From Litorilinea aerophila (lineage in GTDB: Bacteria; Chloroflexota; Anaerolineae; Caldilineales; Caldilineaceae), in assembly GCF_006569185.2 (NCBI RefSeq), contig NZ_VIGC02000010.1, forward strand, positions 1-64,000: DNA of 64,000 nucleotides. The letters run 5' to 3'. Each line of letters starts with the position of its first letter. The first letter of the stretch is position 1. Both the position numbers and the translations under genes were made by a program. Under the pieces are notes generated by a model that was not told the DNA's origin, did not search any database, and saw only the letters and a program-made list of their open reading frames with translations. Below, in pieces: positions 18,586-26,863 of the stretch.

Positions 18586-19074
18586 TTAGGACGAGCCGGT
18601 CAGGCTGCGGGTCAGATCCAGGGCCTTCTTGTAATATTCTTCGGCTGAGGCATCGTCTCCCCGTTTGGCGGCCAGGTCGCCCAGCCGTCGCAGCAGGTCG
18701 ATCTCGGCCTGGCGTGGGTCGAATGGCGGTGCTGCGGAGCGGGCAGGGGCTACCTCTTCCGCCGGCTCCCGCAGTTGCTCCATGAACTCGGGGTCCCGCA
18801 GCAGGCGCACCACTTGCTCACCCTCTCGGGTCAAGGAATAGATCTCGGCACCCAGGCTGCTGCCGGTGAAAGGGCGGGCCTGGACCAGCCCCAGCTCCTG
18901 GAGGGTATGCAGGGGGGCGGCGATCTCGTCGGGGAAGAGCAGCACCCGCACCGCAATGTCCATGGCCAGGCCAGGGCCTCGATCCCGCAGGCTCTCCAGG
19001 ATGGCCCGCTGGGTTCCATCCAGGCGGCGGATCAGGTCAATATAGCGCCTGTAGTCAATGGGTGGAACAGACAT
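18586..19074 (-). CDS. Winged-helix/TPR small protein of the CHAT cluster
   Basis: This 162-residue protein appears to have two parts. Residues 1-95 look like a MarR/ArsR-type winged helix, with LDGTQRAILESLRDRGPGLA, LHTLQELGLVQARPF and an IYSLTREGEQVVRLL wing region. Residues 120-155 look like one TPR unit (IDLLRRLGDLAAKRGDDASA, EEYYKKALDL). It is the promoter-proximal gene of the minus-strand CHAT cluster. It could be the transcription regulator, or an adaptor that binds the TPR protein. I cannot name the family. Confidence 0.75.
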   Translation of the reverse strand: MSVPPIDYRRYIDLIRRLDGTQRAILESLRDRGPGLAMDIAVRVLLFPDEIAAPLHTLQELGLVQARPFTGSSLGAEIYSLTREGEQVVRLLRDPEFMEQLREPAEEVAPARSAAPPFDPRQAEIDLLRRLGDLAAKRGDDASAEEYYKKALDLTRSLTGSS

Positions 19075-19160
19075 GGCAGTTTCTCCTCAAAGGGGCGTGG
19101 CCCATCTGCACAGGAGGCGCATCGTCATAGCACCACAGAAACGTGAAGGTTGGGGCTTTG

Positions 19161-19236
19161 CAGATCCGGTTTCCATACCGGGCCGGCGGTCATGTTGGAA
19201 ACGTGGTCTACGATGCCTCTTGAGCAGGCAATCGGT
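19161..19236. repeat. Dispersed repeat R5, degenerate copy in the CHAT-operon leader
   Basis: AGATCCGGTTTCCATA (19162-19177) and TGTTGGAAACGTGGTCTA (19193-19210) are degraded arms of the perfect palindrome at 463-515, and the outer flank matches as well. It sits between the predicted promoter and the first start codon of the CHAT cluster, so it would be transcribed as leader RNA. The rest of 19075-19375 shows no gene. Confidence 0.55.
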
Positions 19237-19252
19237 AGAACGTGATGGCTGC

Positions 19253-19281
19253 AGTATAACACAGCGCCGCGCCGAGGTAAA
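19253..19281 (-). promoter_or_regulatory. Promoter of the CHAT cluster
   Basis: On the minus strand, TTTACC (19281-19276) is followed by a 17-base spacer and TATACT (19258-19253). This is a plausible sigma70-type promoter about 170 bases upstream of the wHTH-TPR start codon at 19074. It gives the cluster its own transcription unit separate from the PAP2 gene. Confidence 0.5.
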
Positions 19282-19375
19282 CGGCCTGCGCGCCGCCCCC
19301 AGTGCAGGCATTTTCCTCCACTGGGGACGTCTTCCATCACCCTTCACCTGTCAGGGCCCGCATCCCATCCGCCTT

Positions 19376-20119
19376 CTAACTCGTCCCATTCCTGCCCACA
19401 TCGGTCGGTCTCCCCCCGCCATTCTGCCCCCGTCTCCCCGCCCCCGGCGTCGATTGGCGCCAGCGATAGAGAAACCAGACCGCCGTCAGCCAGACGATCC
19501 CCAGGCCAAGGGCGCCCAGCACATCGCTGGGGTAGTGAACCCCCAGGTAGATACGGCTGAACGCGACCAGCGGGATGGCCAGCATGACCAACAGCGCGGA
19601 CAGACGATGACCCCGTTCCCACAGCAGCAACCCGATGAAGCCGTAAAACGTCGTGGCGGCAAGGGTGTGGCCGCTGGGGAAGCTGTAGCTCCGCTCCAGG
19701 GTCAAAGGGGGAAAGACTTCCGGGCGAGGACGAGCAAAGAGGAGTTTCAAGGCTGTGTTGAGAAGGACGCCGCCGCCAAAGCTGGTCCACAAAGCCCAAA
19801 AGCGCCACCAGGCGCGGCGGCGCCAGAGGGAGAAGGACACCCCCAGCGCCCCAGCCGCAGCGCCATAGGTCCCCAGTTGGGTGACGCCCAGCATCACCAG
19901 GTCCAGCCAGGGAGCGCTGTGTCGGTGTACCGCCAGCATCAGGGGCGCATCCCAGGGAAACACTTCCTGGACCCAGACATCCCCCGCCAGGGTCGCAAAG
20001 ACGACGGCCGCCACCAGCACACCCAGCAGGGCTGGCAGCCAGGCCCGCCAAAGGAAACGCACCGGTGCGATGGGGTTTTCGGCTTGGGCCGGCAAGCGGG
20101 TGGAACGATCAGGACTCAT
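19376..20119 (-). CDS. PAP2-family membrane phosphatase
   Basis: This 247-residue integral membrane protein has about five or six helices. The three phosphatase motifs of the type-2 phosphatidic acid phosphatase superfamily are intact: KLLFARPRP, SFPSGHTL and SRIYLGVHYPSD. They provide the catalytic His pair and an Arg/Lys phosphate cradle. Likely substrates are undecaprenyl pyrophosphate or phosphatidic acid/phosphatidylglycerol phosphate. It starts 22 bases after the UxaA-like gene and may be the last gene of that operon. The C-terminal 25 residues are Gly/Arg-rich and non-conserved. Confidence 0.9.
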   Translation of the reverse strand: MSPDRSTRLPAQAENPIAPVRFLWRAWLPALLGVLVAAVVFATLAGDVWVQEVFPWDAPLMLAVHRHSAPWLDLVMLGVTQLGTYGAAAGALGVSFSLWRRRAWWRFWALWTSFGGGVLLNTALKLLFARPRPEVFPPLTLERSYSFPSGHTLAATTFYGFIGLLLWERGHRLSALLVMLAIPLVAFSRIYLGVHYPSDVLGALGLGIVWLTAVWFLYRWRQSTPGAGRRGQNGGGRPTDVGRNGTS

Positions 20120-20141
20120 GGTTCAGCCCGGCACCGCCCCA

Positions 20142-22889
20142 CTACAGCGAAATCCCCAGCAGCCCCCGGGTCAACTGGAAGTCCACGTTGCCCAGCCGGT
20201 AGAGCCGGGGCGCGTAGCGGCCTGCGGCCACCGCCGCCACCTGCGTCAGGATCGCCCCGGGCCAGCCATCCATCGCGGACGAACTGTCGCCGGCCAGCAC
20301 CAGATCCAGGTCCTCCTGGAAGCGGGTAGCCACGGCCGGGTCGGCAGTCACCTGCAACACCGGTACCAGGGGATGGGTCTGCACCGGGTGTTCCCCCACG
20401 TAGGCCACCATGATCTCCACGCCCGTGGCCCCCAGGCCGGTCAGGGTCTCCACCCAGTGCTCGGTGGGCGTCTCCATGATGTGGAAGCCCGGCACCGCCA
20501 TGGGCTGGCCGTAGAAGAGGGTGGGCACGGGCGGGTGATCGCCCAGGGTCTCCTCCAGGTAGGCCAGGTGGGAGAGGAGGCCAGCGTTCTGGGGGACCAC
20601 CACCGAACCGCCGGCGTGGACCACCAGGCGGGTCAGCCGGGCCAGCTGTTGGGCCACCGCTTCTGGCACCGGGCCCATGCTGGCCAGCCCCAACCGCAGG
20701 GACTCCAGGCCGGCTTCGCCCACCGTGGGCGCCCCCGCCTGCTGGATGGCCTGGGCAAACCACGCCTCCACCTTTGCCAGCACCCGCTCGATGCCGCCGT
20801 CCAGCTGGATGCTGGCCCAGCCCACCTGCGCCGGATCCAGGCCCATCCGTTCCATCTGGTGGCGCATGTAGTCATTGTGGGTCTTCTCGCAGCCGTGCTC
20901 CAGCAACAGGCAGTGGCGGACCATGGGATGGGTCAGATAGCCCAGCATGGTGCGCACGTAGAGCTCTTCGGAGGTGCCGCCGGAGTTGCCGCACCCTTCC
21001 GTGTGGGCCAGGGCCACAAAGCGGGAGAGGTGATGCTCCCGCCCCAGCCCCCGGCGATTGAGCCGCTGCGCAGCCATCTGGGCCACCTGCCCGGCACACA
21101 GGCTGGTGGGCAGGATCAGGCCCACCTGGTCGATGGCTTGCACCTCGTGGTGGCGGTAGGTGGTGAAGCGGATGCTCGACACCGAGGCGTCCGCAGGGCG
21201 GGGCGCCAGGGGGCGGATGGGCAGGCTCTGGCCAGCCTGGACCGGGGGCTGGCGCTGGAGCACCTCCTCCAGGCGGCTCCCCTCATCCAGCCGCCAGTCC
21301 CGCCAGATCTGGACCTGGGCATGGCCGGCCAGCTCGCCCACCGTCCGCCGGCCGGACGCCACCTCCACGGTGAGCTCCAGGGTCTGGGCGCCCAGCTCGT
21401 CCATGGGTGTGCCGTCCAGGTAGGCGCCGGCGTTGACGTCCATCTCCCGGCTCAGGAGCTGGTAGCGCCGGGTGGTGGTGACGATCTTGATGGTGGGCAC
21501 GAAGGGGAAGTTGGTGATGGAGCCGTTGCCGGTGATGAAGAAGATCAGGTTGCAGCCGGAGGCCACCTGGCCGGCGATGCTCTCCAGATCGTTGCCGGGG
21601 CTGTCCATGAAGTAGAAGCCCGGGCCGGGCATGGGTTCACCGTACTCCAGCACGCCGTCCAGGCGCACGTCCGGGTGTTTTTTCATGGCCGCGCCGATGG
21701 ACTTGAGGACGATGTTGTAGAGTCCCCGGAATTTGTTGCCGCCGGAGGGGTTGCCCTCGGCCGAGTGGCCATGGCGGGCGGCCCGGGCCTGGAAGCGTTC
21801 CACCGTGGCCAGGAAGCGGCGGGCCGTCTCCAGATCCCGCACCTTCTGCAGGACGTAGGGTTCGGCGCCGATGAGCTCGTCGGTTTCGGCCAGGTTGGCC
21901 GCGCCGCCGTAGCGGATCACCTCCCGGGCCACCCAGGAGGCCAGGGGGTTGCCCGAGATGCCGGAGAAGGCGTCGGAGCCGCCACACTGGAGCGCGATCT
22001 TCAGGTGGGCCAGGGATTCGGGCGTGCGCCGCGCGGCGTTGACTTCCTCCAGCCAGCCGGCGACGATGGCCTCGCCCCGGGCCAGGTTTTCCTGGAAGCT
22101 GCCGGTGAGGGAAAGGAAGTGATGGGGCACCTGGTCCAGGGGGTAGCCGTGGGCCTCCATGAAGTGTCGCAGACGTTCGTTGGTCACGGGCTCCACGCCG
22201 AAGTCCACGGCCAACACCGCGCCCACGTTGGGATGCACCATGAAGCCGGCCAGGGTGCGCAGGAGCAGCTCCAGGTTGTTGGGCGCCCGGCCGTCGGGCG
22301 CGGTGCCGCCTTCGGTGTGGGCCACGGCCACGATGCCGTCGATGTTCGGGTAGTCCACGGCCAGGTGCTTTACCCGGGCTTCCAGCTGTTTCACGAAGCT
22401 GCCAGTGCGGGAGCTGGTCCCCAGCAGGACGATGTAGTTCCGGGTGCCCACGCCCCGCCCGGGACCCCGACGGTAGCCCAGGAAGGTGCGGGTTTCCGGA
22501 TAGGGGGGCACCTGGGGGGCGGGTTGGAAGGTGGCTTCGTCCAGCTCGAAGGGGACGATGCGGTCCTGGAAATTGCCCACGTCGGGCAGGTGGACATCCA
22601 CGTCGCGCACCCGCAGGGCCTCCAGGATGCTCTCGTTGCAGATATAGTCGCCCGGCTGAATGGGACGGGTGGCGATGCCAAAGGGCAGCTGCCAGGAAAG
22701 GAGAGGCTGGCCTGGCTCGATGGGCTGCACGGCAAACCGGTGGCCTTCCAGCACGGTATGGGGCAGCACCAGGGTCCGCTCCCCATCCTGGATGCGGGTG
22801 CCAGCTTCCAGCCGCTGGGTGGCGACGGCCACATTGTCCCCGGGCAGGGGCAGCCGGGCAATCTCGTGCAGGGCATAGGTCTGGGACAT
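20142..22889 (-). CDS. Double UxaA/altronate-dehydratase-type hydrolyase (SAF + UxaA + second UxaA module)
   Basis: At 915 residues this is nearly twice the usual length for altronate or galactarate dehydratase. Residues 1-110 form a SAF domain. Residues 140-600 form a UxaA unit, with GVGTRNYIVLLG, LQCGGSDAFSGISGNPLASW and GNGSITNFPFVPTIKI. Residues 650-800 repeat the N-terminal UxaA module, with VGLILPTSLCAGQ, HTEGCGNSGG and EHGCEKTHND. The cysteine motifs expected in the first copy are lost (HTEGGTAPDG, DFGVEPVTN) but present in the second. The active centre is thus apparently reassembled from both copies. Start after GGAGGAACC. It lies downstream of a nucleotidyltransferase and GHMP kinase, suggesting sugar-acid or sugar catabolism. 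Confidence 0.85.
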   Translation of the reverse strand: MSQTYALHEIARLPLPGDNVAVATQRLEAGTRIQDGERTLVLPHTVLEGHRFAVQPIEPGQPLLSWQLPFGIATRPIQPGDYICNESILEALRVRDVDVHLPDVGNFQDRIVPFELDEATFQPAPQVPPYPETRTFLGYRRGPGRGVGTRNYIVLLGTSSRTGSFVKQLEARVKHLAVDYPNIDGIVAVAHTEGGTAPDGRAPNNLELLLRTLAGFMVHPNVGAVLAVDFGVEPVTNERLRHFMEAHGYPLDQVPHHFLSLTGSFQENLARGEAIVAGWLEEVNAARRTPESLAHLKIALQCGGSDAFSGISGNPLASWVAREVIRYGGAANLAETDELIGAEPYVLQKVRDLETARRFLATVERFQARAARHGHSAEGNPSGGNKFRGLYNIVLKSIGAAMKKHPDVRLDGVLEYGEPMPGPGFYFMDSPGNDLESIAGQVASGCNLIFFITGNGSITNFPFVPTIKIVTTTRRYQLLSREMDVNAGAYLDGTPMDELGAQTLELTVEVASGRRTVGELAGHAQVQIWRDWRLDEGSRLEEVLQRQPPVQAGQSLPIRPLAPRPADASVSSIRFTTYRHHEVQAIDQVGLILPTSLCAGQVAQMAAQRLNRRGLGREHHLSRFVALAHTEGCGNSGGTSEELYVRTMLGYLTHPMVRHCLLLEHGCEKTHNDYMRHQMERMGLDPAQVGWASIQLDGGIERVLAKVEAWFAQAIQQAGAPTVGEAGLESLRLGLASMGPVPEAVAQQLARLTRLVVHAGGSVVVPQNAGLLSHLAYLEETLGDHPPVPTLFYGQPMAVPGFHIMETPTEHWVETLTGLGATGVEIMVAYVGEHPVQTHPLVPVLQVTADPAVATRFQEDLDLVLAGDSSSAMDGWPGAILTQVAAVAAGRYAPRLYRLGNVDFQLTRGLLGISL

Positions 22890-22909
22890 GGTTCCTCCAG
22901 AGAAGATCT

Positions 22910-23860
22910 CTACGACACCACTTCGCCCACGATCTGGCGACCGTCTTCGATCACCGTGTCTCGCAGGATGACCGCATCCTTGATGAGGACGTCGGCGCCG
23001 ATGCGGCAGTTGCGTTCGATGTAGACTCGGGGGCCGATGACGCAGCCCGGGCCGATTACCGTGCCCTCCTCGATGCGCAGGGGGGTGATCAGGTGGGTGT
23101 GCCGGCCCACGCTCTGGGGCGCGAGCTGGGGACTGTCGCCCCCGTGGGTCAGGTAGTGGCGGTTGATGGCCAGCAGGTCGGCCGCGTTGGTGAGCTGCAG
23201 GCGGTCCCGGGTGAAGACCCCCGTGACCCGTCCCTGGCGCTCGATGAGCATCTGGATGGCGTCCTGCAGCTCGTACTCGCCCCGGGGGGAAGGTTTCACC
23301 TCGGGCAGGTAGGCCAGCAGGTCCGGTGCGAAGACGTAGAGGGGCAGGCTGGAGATGTTGGAGGGCGCCTCTTCGGGCCGGGGCTTTTCCACGATGCGGC
23401 GCACCTGGCCGTCGCACCATTCCACCACCCCGGTGCGGCTGACCAGGGAGCGGTCGATCTCCATCAGGCTGAGGGTGGCCAGGGCGCCGGTCCGACGGTG
23501 GGTCTCCAGCAGCTCGGCCACGTGCTCCGGCGGCGTCAGGTTGTCGCAGGCCGAGAGGATGAAGGTGTCCCGGATGTGGGGTGCGGCCAGGCTCAGGGCG
23601 TTGGCCATCCCCAGCCGCTCGGGCTGCACCACGAAGCGGATGGAGACGTTCGGCCGGGCGTAGTGCTGGAAGTGCTGCTGGATCTCCCCGTCGTGCTGGC
23701 TCACCACCATGACCACCTCGTCGATGCCGTTTTGGACCAGGGTCTCCAGCACCCGCTCCACGATGGGCTTGCCCAGGATGGGGATCATGGCCTTGCTGCG
23801 GTTCAGGGTGAGGGGATGGAGGCGGGAGCCCTTGCCCGCTGCCAGGATCACGGCCTGCAT
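22910..23860 (-). CDS. Sugar-phosphate nucleotidylyltransferase
   Basis: This 316-residue NTP-transferase activates a sugar 1-phosphate to an NDP-sugar. The signature AVILAAGKGSRLHPLT is at the N-terminus. NRSKAMIPILGKPI and ILSACDNLTPPEHV follow. The C-terminal part ends in a short left-handed beta-helix (hexapeptide) tail with IGPGCVIGPRVYIE. The start after GGGAGGGCGTGAA is one base beyond the stop of the GHMP kinase gene, implying coupled translation. Together they would act as a salvage route from free sugar to sugar-1-P to NDP-sugar. The base and sugar specificity are unknown. Confidence 0.9.
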   Translation of the reverse strand: MQAVILAAGKGSRLHPLTLNRSKAMIPILGKPIVERVLETLVQNGIDEVVMVVSQHDGEIQQHFQHYARPNVSIRFVVQPERLGMANALSLAAPHIRDTFILSACDNLTPPEHVAELLETHRRTGALATLSLMEIDRSLVSRTGVVEWCDGQVRRIVEKPRPEEAPSNISSLPLYVFAPDLLAYLPEVKPSPRGEYELQDAIQMLIERQGRVTGVFTRDRLQLTNAADLLAINRHYLTHGGDSPQLAPQSVGRHTHLITPLRIEEGTVIGPGCVIGPRVYIERNCRIGADVLIKDAVILRDTVIEDGRQIVGEVVS

Positions 23861-23861
23861 T

Positions 23862-25166
23862 TCACGCCCTCCCCAGGCCACGCTCAGCGACCCCCTGCAG
23901 CAGCCGGGCGTGGCCATCCGGCCGGCAGAAGTGGATGCTATAGCGGGGCGCTTCCTCGGGGTGGGCGGCGGGATAGCGGGCGTGGATGGCCGCCGCGATC
24001 TCTTCCCGGCGGGCCGGGTCGATCAGGGCGATGCAGTTGCCCCGGAAGCCGGCGCCGCTGAAGCGGGTGCCGTAGACGCCGGGCGTCTCCCGCAACACTT
24101 CGTACAGGGTGATGAGCTGGGGGCTGCCGCATTCGTAGTAGCGGATGGAGCTCTCGCCCGACCGGTTCATCAGTTCGCCGAAGCGGGCCAGGTCGCCGGC
24201 CTGCCAGGCGGCCACGCCGGCCTCCACCCGTTCCATCTCGCCGAAGAAGTGGAGCGCGCGGCGATGGAGCGGCGGGGACAGCCGGTGGCCCTCGGCGTGG
24301 AAGATGGCCGGGTCCACCTGGCGCAGGCGGGGATCCGGCCCGGCCTCCTGGCCCACAAAGCCCAACAGCTGGCGGGTGGCTTCCTGGCACTCGGCCACCC
24401 GGCTGTTGTAGTCGGTGCCCACCAGCACGTGGGTCACGCCCGAGTAGACGGCCAGGATCTCGAAGGCGGGCGTCGGCCCATCCACCGGCAGGGGCGTGGC
24501 CACCCGGTCGATGGCCAGATCCCGGCAATCGATGCGGGTCAGGTGGCGCTCCTGGCTGAAGAGGATCACCGACTGGTCCAGGATGCCGTTGTTGAGGCCG
24601 ATGTAGCGGTTCTCGGTGTAGCGGACCAGCTCCACGTTATCGCCGGGAGAGAGCTGGAGGCCATTGAGGGCTTCCAGGGCCAGCAGGTAGGCGATGGTCA
24701 CCGCCGCCGAGGAGCTCAGGCCGCCGATGGGCATGGCGCCGCCCACCACGCCCACAAATCCCCGGTCCAGCCGGAAGCGCTGTTGCAGGGCCAGCACTGC
24801 CCCCCGCAGGTAGTTGCCCCAGTCGCCCCGGCGATAGGGGGGCACCTGGGCGGCCGGGAAGGTGACGGCTTCGGGGAAGTTGAGGCTTTCCACGTGGAAA
24901 GTGGCGTCGGCTGCCGGCGCGAAGGCCAGCAGGATGGCCTGGTCGATGGTCATGCCGGTGACGATGCCCAACTGGTGGTCGATGTGCGCGCCCAGGGGGC
25001 AGATGCGCAGGGGCGCCCGCACCACCTGGATCGTCGCCGGATCCACCGGGTGAATCTGCTGCAGCCGGGCCACCAGCCGGGCCACCTGTTCCTCCTCCGG
25101 CGGGTTGACCCGCACAGGGGGGACCTCGGGCCGCTGGGATGCTGTGAAACGGGTTGATGAGTTCAT
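23862..25166 (-). CDS. Galactokinase-like GHMP sugar kinase
   Basis: This protein of about 434 residues phosphorylates a monosaccharide at C1 using ATP. The galactokinase signature appears as APLRICPLGAHIDHQLG, the GHMP ATP loop as GGAMPIGGLSSSAA, and the C-terminal motif as GTRFSGAGFRGN. ICPLGAHIDHQ departs from the standard galactokinase GRVNLIGEHTDY. The substrate may therefore be another sugar such as arabinose, galacturonate or glucuronate, as in plant arabino- and galacturonokinases. I chose ATG 25166, about 10 bases after GAGG; an in-frame start 72 bases upstream is possible. It is the first gene of the kinase / nucleotidyltransferase / UxaA / PAP2 run. Confidence 0.88.
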   Translation of the reverse strand: MNSSTRFTASQRPEVPPVRVNPPEEEQVARLVARLQQIHPVDPATIQVVRAPLRICPLGAHIDHQLGIVTGMTIDQAILLAFAPAADATFHVESLNFPEAVTFPAAQVPPYRRGDWGNYLRGAVLALQQRFRLDRGFVGVVGGAMPIGGLSSSAAVTIAYLLALEALNGLQLSPGDNVELVRYTENRYIGLNNGILDQSVILFSQERHLTRIDCRDLAIDRVATPLPVDGPTPAFEILAVYSGVTHVLVGTDYNSRVAECQEATRQLLGFVGQEAGPDPRLRQVDPAIFHAEGHRLSPPLHRRALHFFGEMERVEAGVAAWQAGDLARFGELMNRSGESSIRYYECGSPQLITLYEVLRETPGVYGTRFSGAGFRGNCIALIDPARREEIAAAIHARYPAAHPEEAPRYSIHFCRPDGHARLLQGVAERGLGRA

Positions 25167-25315
25167 GAAAATGAAACCTCGATCAGTAGAATGGACCAGA
25201 CGCATGGACAGAGCCGGGTCTGGAATAGACATTTCCATTTATTCTACTCCATGGCCGCAGGCGATGGAAATCTGTTGGGCCAGTCTGGGGAAGACCAGGA
25301 TGGCGGGGGGCTGAC

Positions 25316-26863
25316 CTACTCCTGGCCGGCGGGCTGGTCGCCAGGCGCGGACTGCTCCAGGTCGGCCCAGGCGGCCTGCACCTCGGCCACAGCATCGCCA
25401 GCGGGGGGATCCTGGGCGTAGCGGGCGTGGATGTAGTGCCGGGTGATCACGGCCGCGGGCCGGTTGGCATCCCCCAGGCTGGCATCCAGGGTGGCCTGGT
25501 ACTCGGCGGGGGTTTGGGGCGGGCGACGGGGCAGGCCTTCTGCCCGCCGCCGCTGGAGGAACTGCTGGTAGATCTGGCGGATGACACGCCGGGTTTCCGC
25601 CTCCCCGTCCAGGGCCAGGAAGGGGCTGATGGCCCGGGCGCCGGTGCGCAGGCGGCCCAGCCAGTTGCGCAGCAGCCCGGCCAGCTGCTCCTGCAACAGG
25701 TCGCTGCTCAGGATGGACTCCCGCACCTCGTCCGGCTCTTCGCTGGCCACGGCCCGCATCCGGCGCAGGGCCAGGGCAAAGGCCAGGAGCAGCAGCGCCA
25801 CGGCCACGAAGAGGCCTGTCCAGCGATAGGCGTCGGGGATGGGCGCCGGCTCGGCCATGAGGGGCTCGGGGGTAGGCGTGACCATCTCTTCCAGGGTGTC
25901 GCCCAGTTCCGACTCGCCCAGCAAGTTCAGCAGCCGGGAGATGAGGGGGCTCAGCAGCCTGAAGATGTGGTAGAGGACGACGAAGATGACGTAGCCGATG
26001 GCCAGCAGCACGCTGCCCACGGCCCGGCCGATGTAGCCCAGCACGGTGCTTCCCCAGGCCATGACCTGCGCGATCTGCTCCGGCGCGATGATCCAGCCCA
26101 GGAGCAGCCCCAGCCCCAACAGCAGCGCAATCACCGTACCCACGCTGATGAGCCAGTAGCGGTTGAGGGAGGGCATGCGGGCGGCGCTGCCCCGTCGGTT
26201 GCCCAGGGCCCGGGCCAGGCCCACGGTGATCTTCAGGCTGGTCAGGGCCAGCATGGCCATGGCCACGGCAAAGAAGGTCATCACCACCCGGGTCATGTCC
26301 ACCAGGGTGCCCAGGGCTGTGCCCGCGGTCAGGAGGAGGTAGAGGACGATGAGGGCAGCACCTGCCACCACCGTGCCCCACACGTCGTCGTGGGCGATGG
26401 GGCGGCTGGCGTCCTGGGTGCCCCGCAGCCACAGGTAGGCGCCCACCATGCCCAAGACCACCGGGGCCGGCGCCTCGGCTCCCCAGTGGATGAGCTCGTC
26501 CCCCAGGTGGGCCAGCCAGGCCGTGCCCCACAGCGGCCCGTCGGCCCGGTAGAGCTGCCACCAGAGGAGGAGCAACAGGGCCAGCAGGCCGGCCACGGCG
26601 GCAGCCATTCGGGCGCGCCAGGGCACATCCGGCTTCTGGCCCTCGGCTTCCGGGTCCGGCGGGGGCACCAGCAGGCGCACCGTGAGCACGCCGGCCAGGG
26701 GCAGGCCCACCAGCCAGGGGAGGGGCACCACGGCCTGGGGCGTGGACGGCATGAGGAGGGCCTGGAGCAGGCGAAGCCACGGCCACAGCCAGCAGGCCCG
26801 CAACACGGCCAGGCCCGCCGGCAGCAGGCCGTCATCCAGCCAGTGCCAGCGTTTCCAGTTCAT
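25316..26863 (-). CDS. Multi-helix membrane protein with C-terminal DUF4129
   Basis: This protein of about 515 residues has roughly eight to nine hydrophobic helices in the first 360 residues, for example MVGAYLWLRG, ALIVLYLLLTAG and VIALLLGLGLLLGWI. The cytoplasmic tail has the DUF4129 pattern IRQIYQQFLQRRRAEGLP followed by RPPQTPAEYQATL. DUF4129 normally occurs at the C-terminus of membrane transglutaminases (TgpA) or alone beside MoxR and DUF58 genes, as here. The start overlaps the stop of the DUF58 gene by about 32 bases. No transglutaminase domain or catalytic Cys-His-Asp is visible. Confidence 0.8.
   Translation of the reverse strand: MNWKRWHWLDDGLLPAGLAVLRACWLWPWLRLLQALLMPSTPQAVVPLPWLVGLPLAGVLTVRLLVPPPDPEAEGQKPDVPWRARMAAAVAGLLALLLLLWWQLYRADGPLWGTAWLAHLGDELIHWGAEAPAPVVLGMVGAYLWLRGTQDASRPIAHDDVWGTVVAGAALIVLYLLLTAGTALGTLVDMTRVVMTFFAVAMAMLALTSLKITVGLARALGNRRGSAARMPSLNRYWLISVGTVIALLLGLGLLLGWIIAPEQIAQVMAWGSTVLGYIGRAVGSVLLAIGYVIFVVLYHIFRLLSPLISRLLNLLGESELGDTLEEMVTPTPEPLMAEPAPIPDAYRWTGLFVAVALLLLAFALALRRMRAVASEEPDEVRESILSSDLLQEQLAGLLRNWLGRLRTGARAISPFLALDGEAETRRVIRQIYQQFLQRRRAEGLPRRPPQTPAEYQATLDASLGDANRPAAVITRHYIHARYAQDPPAGDAVAEVQAAWADLEQSAPGDQPAGQE

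Noticed and set aside
19881-23024. A plus-strand open frame of over 1000 codons antisense to the UxaA-like gene, and similar long antisense frames at 808-3222, 11487-12917 and 32538-34796
   Set aside because: High GC content removes stop codons from antisense frames. The translations are low-complexity with no domain motifs, whereas the opposite strands carry full families with ribosome sites.
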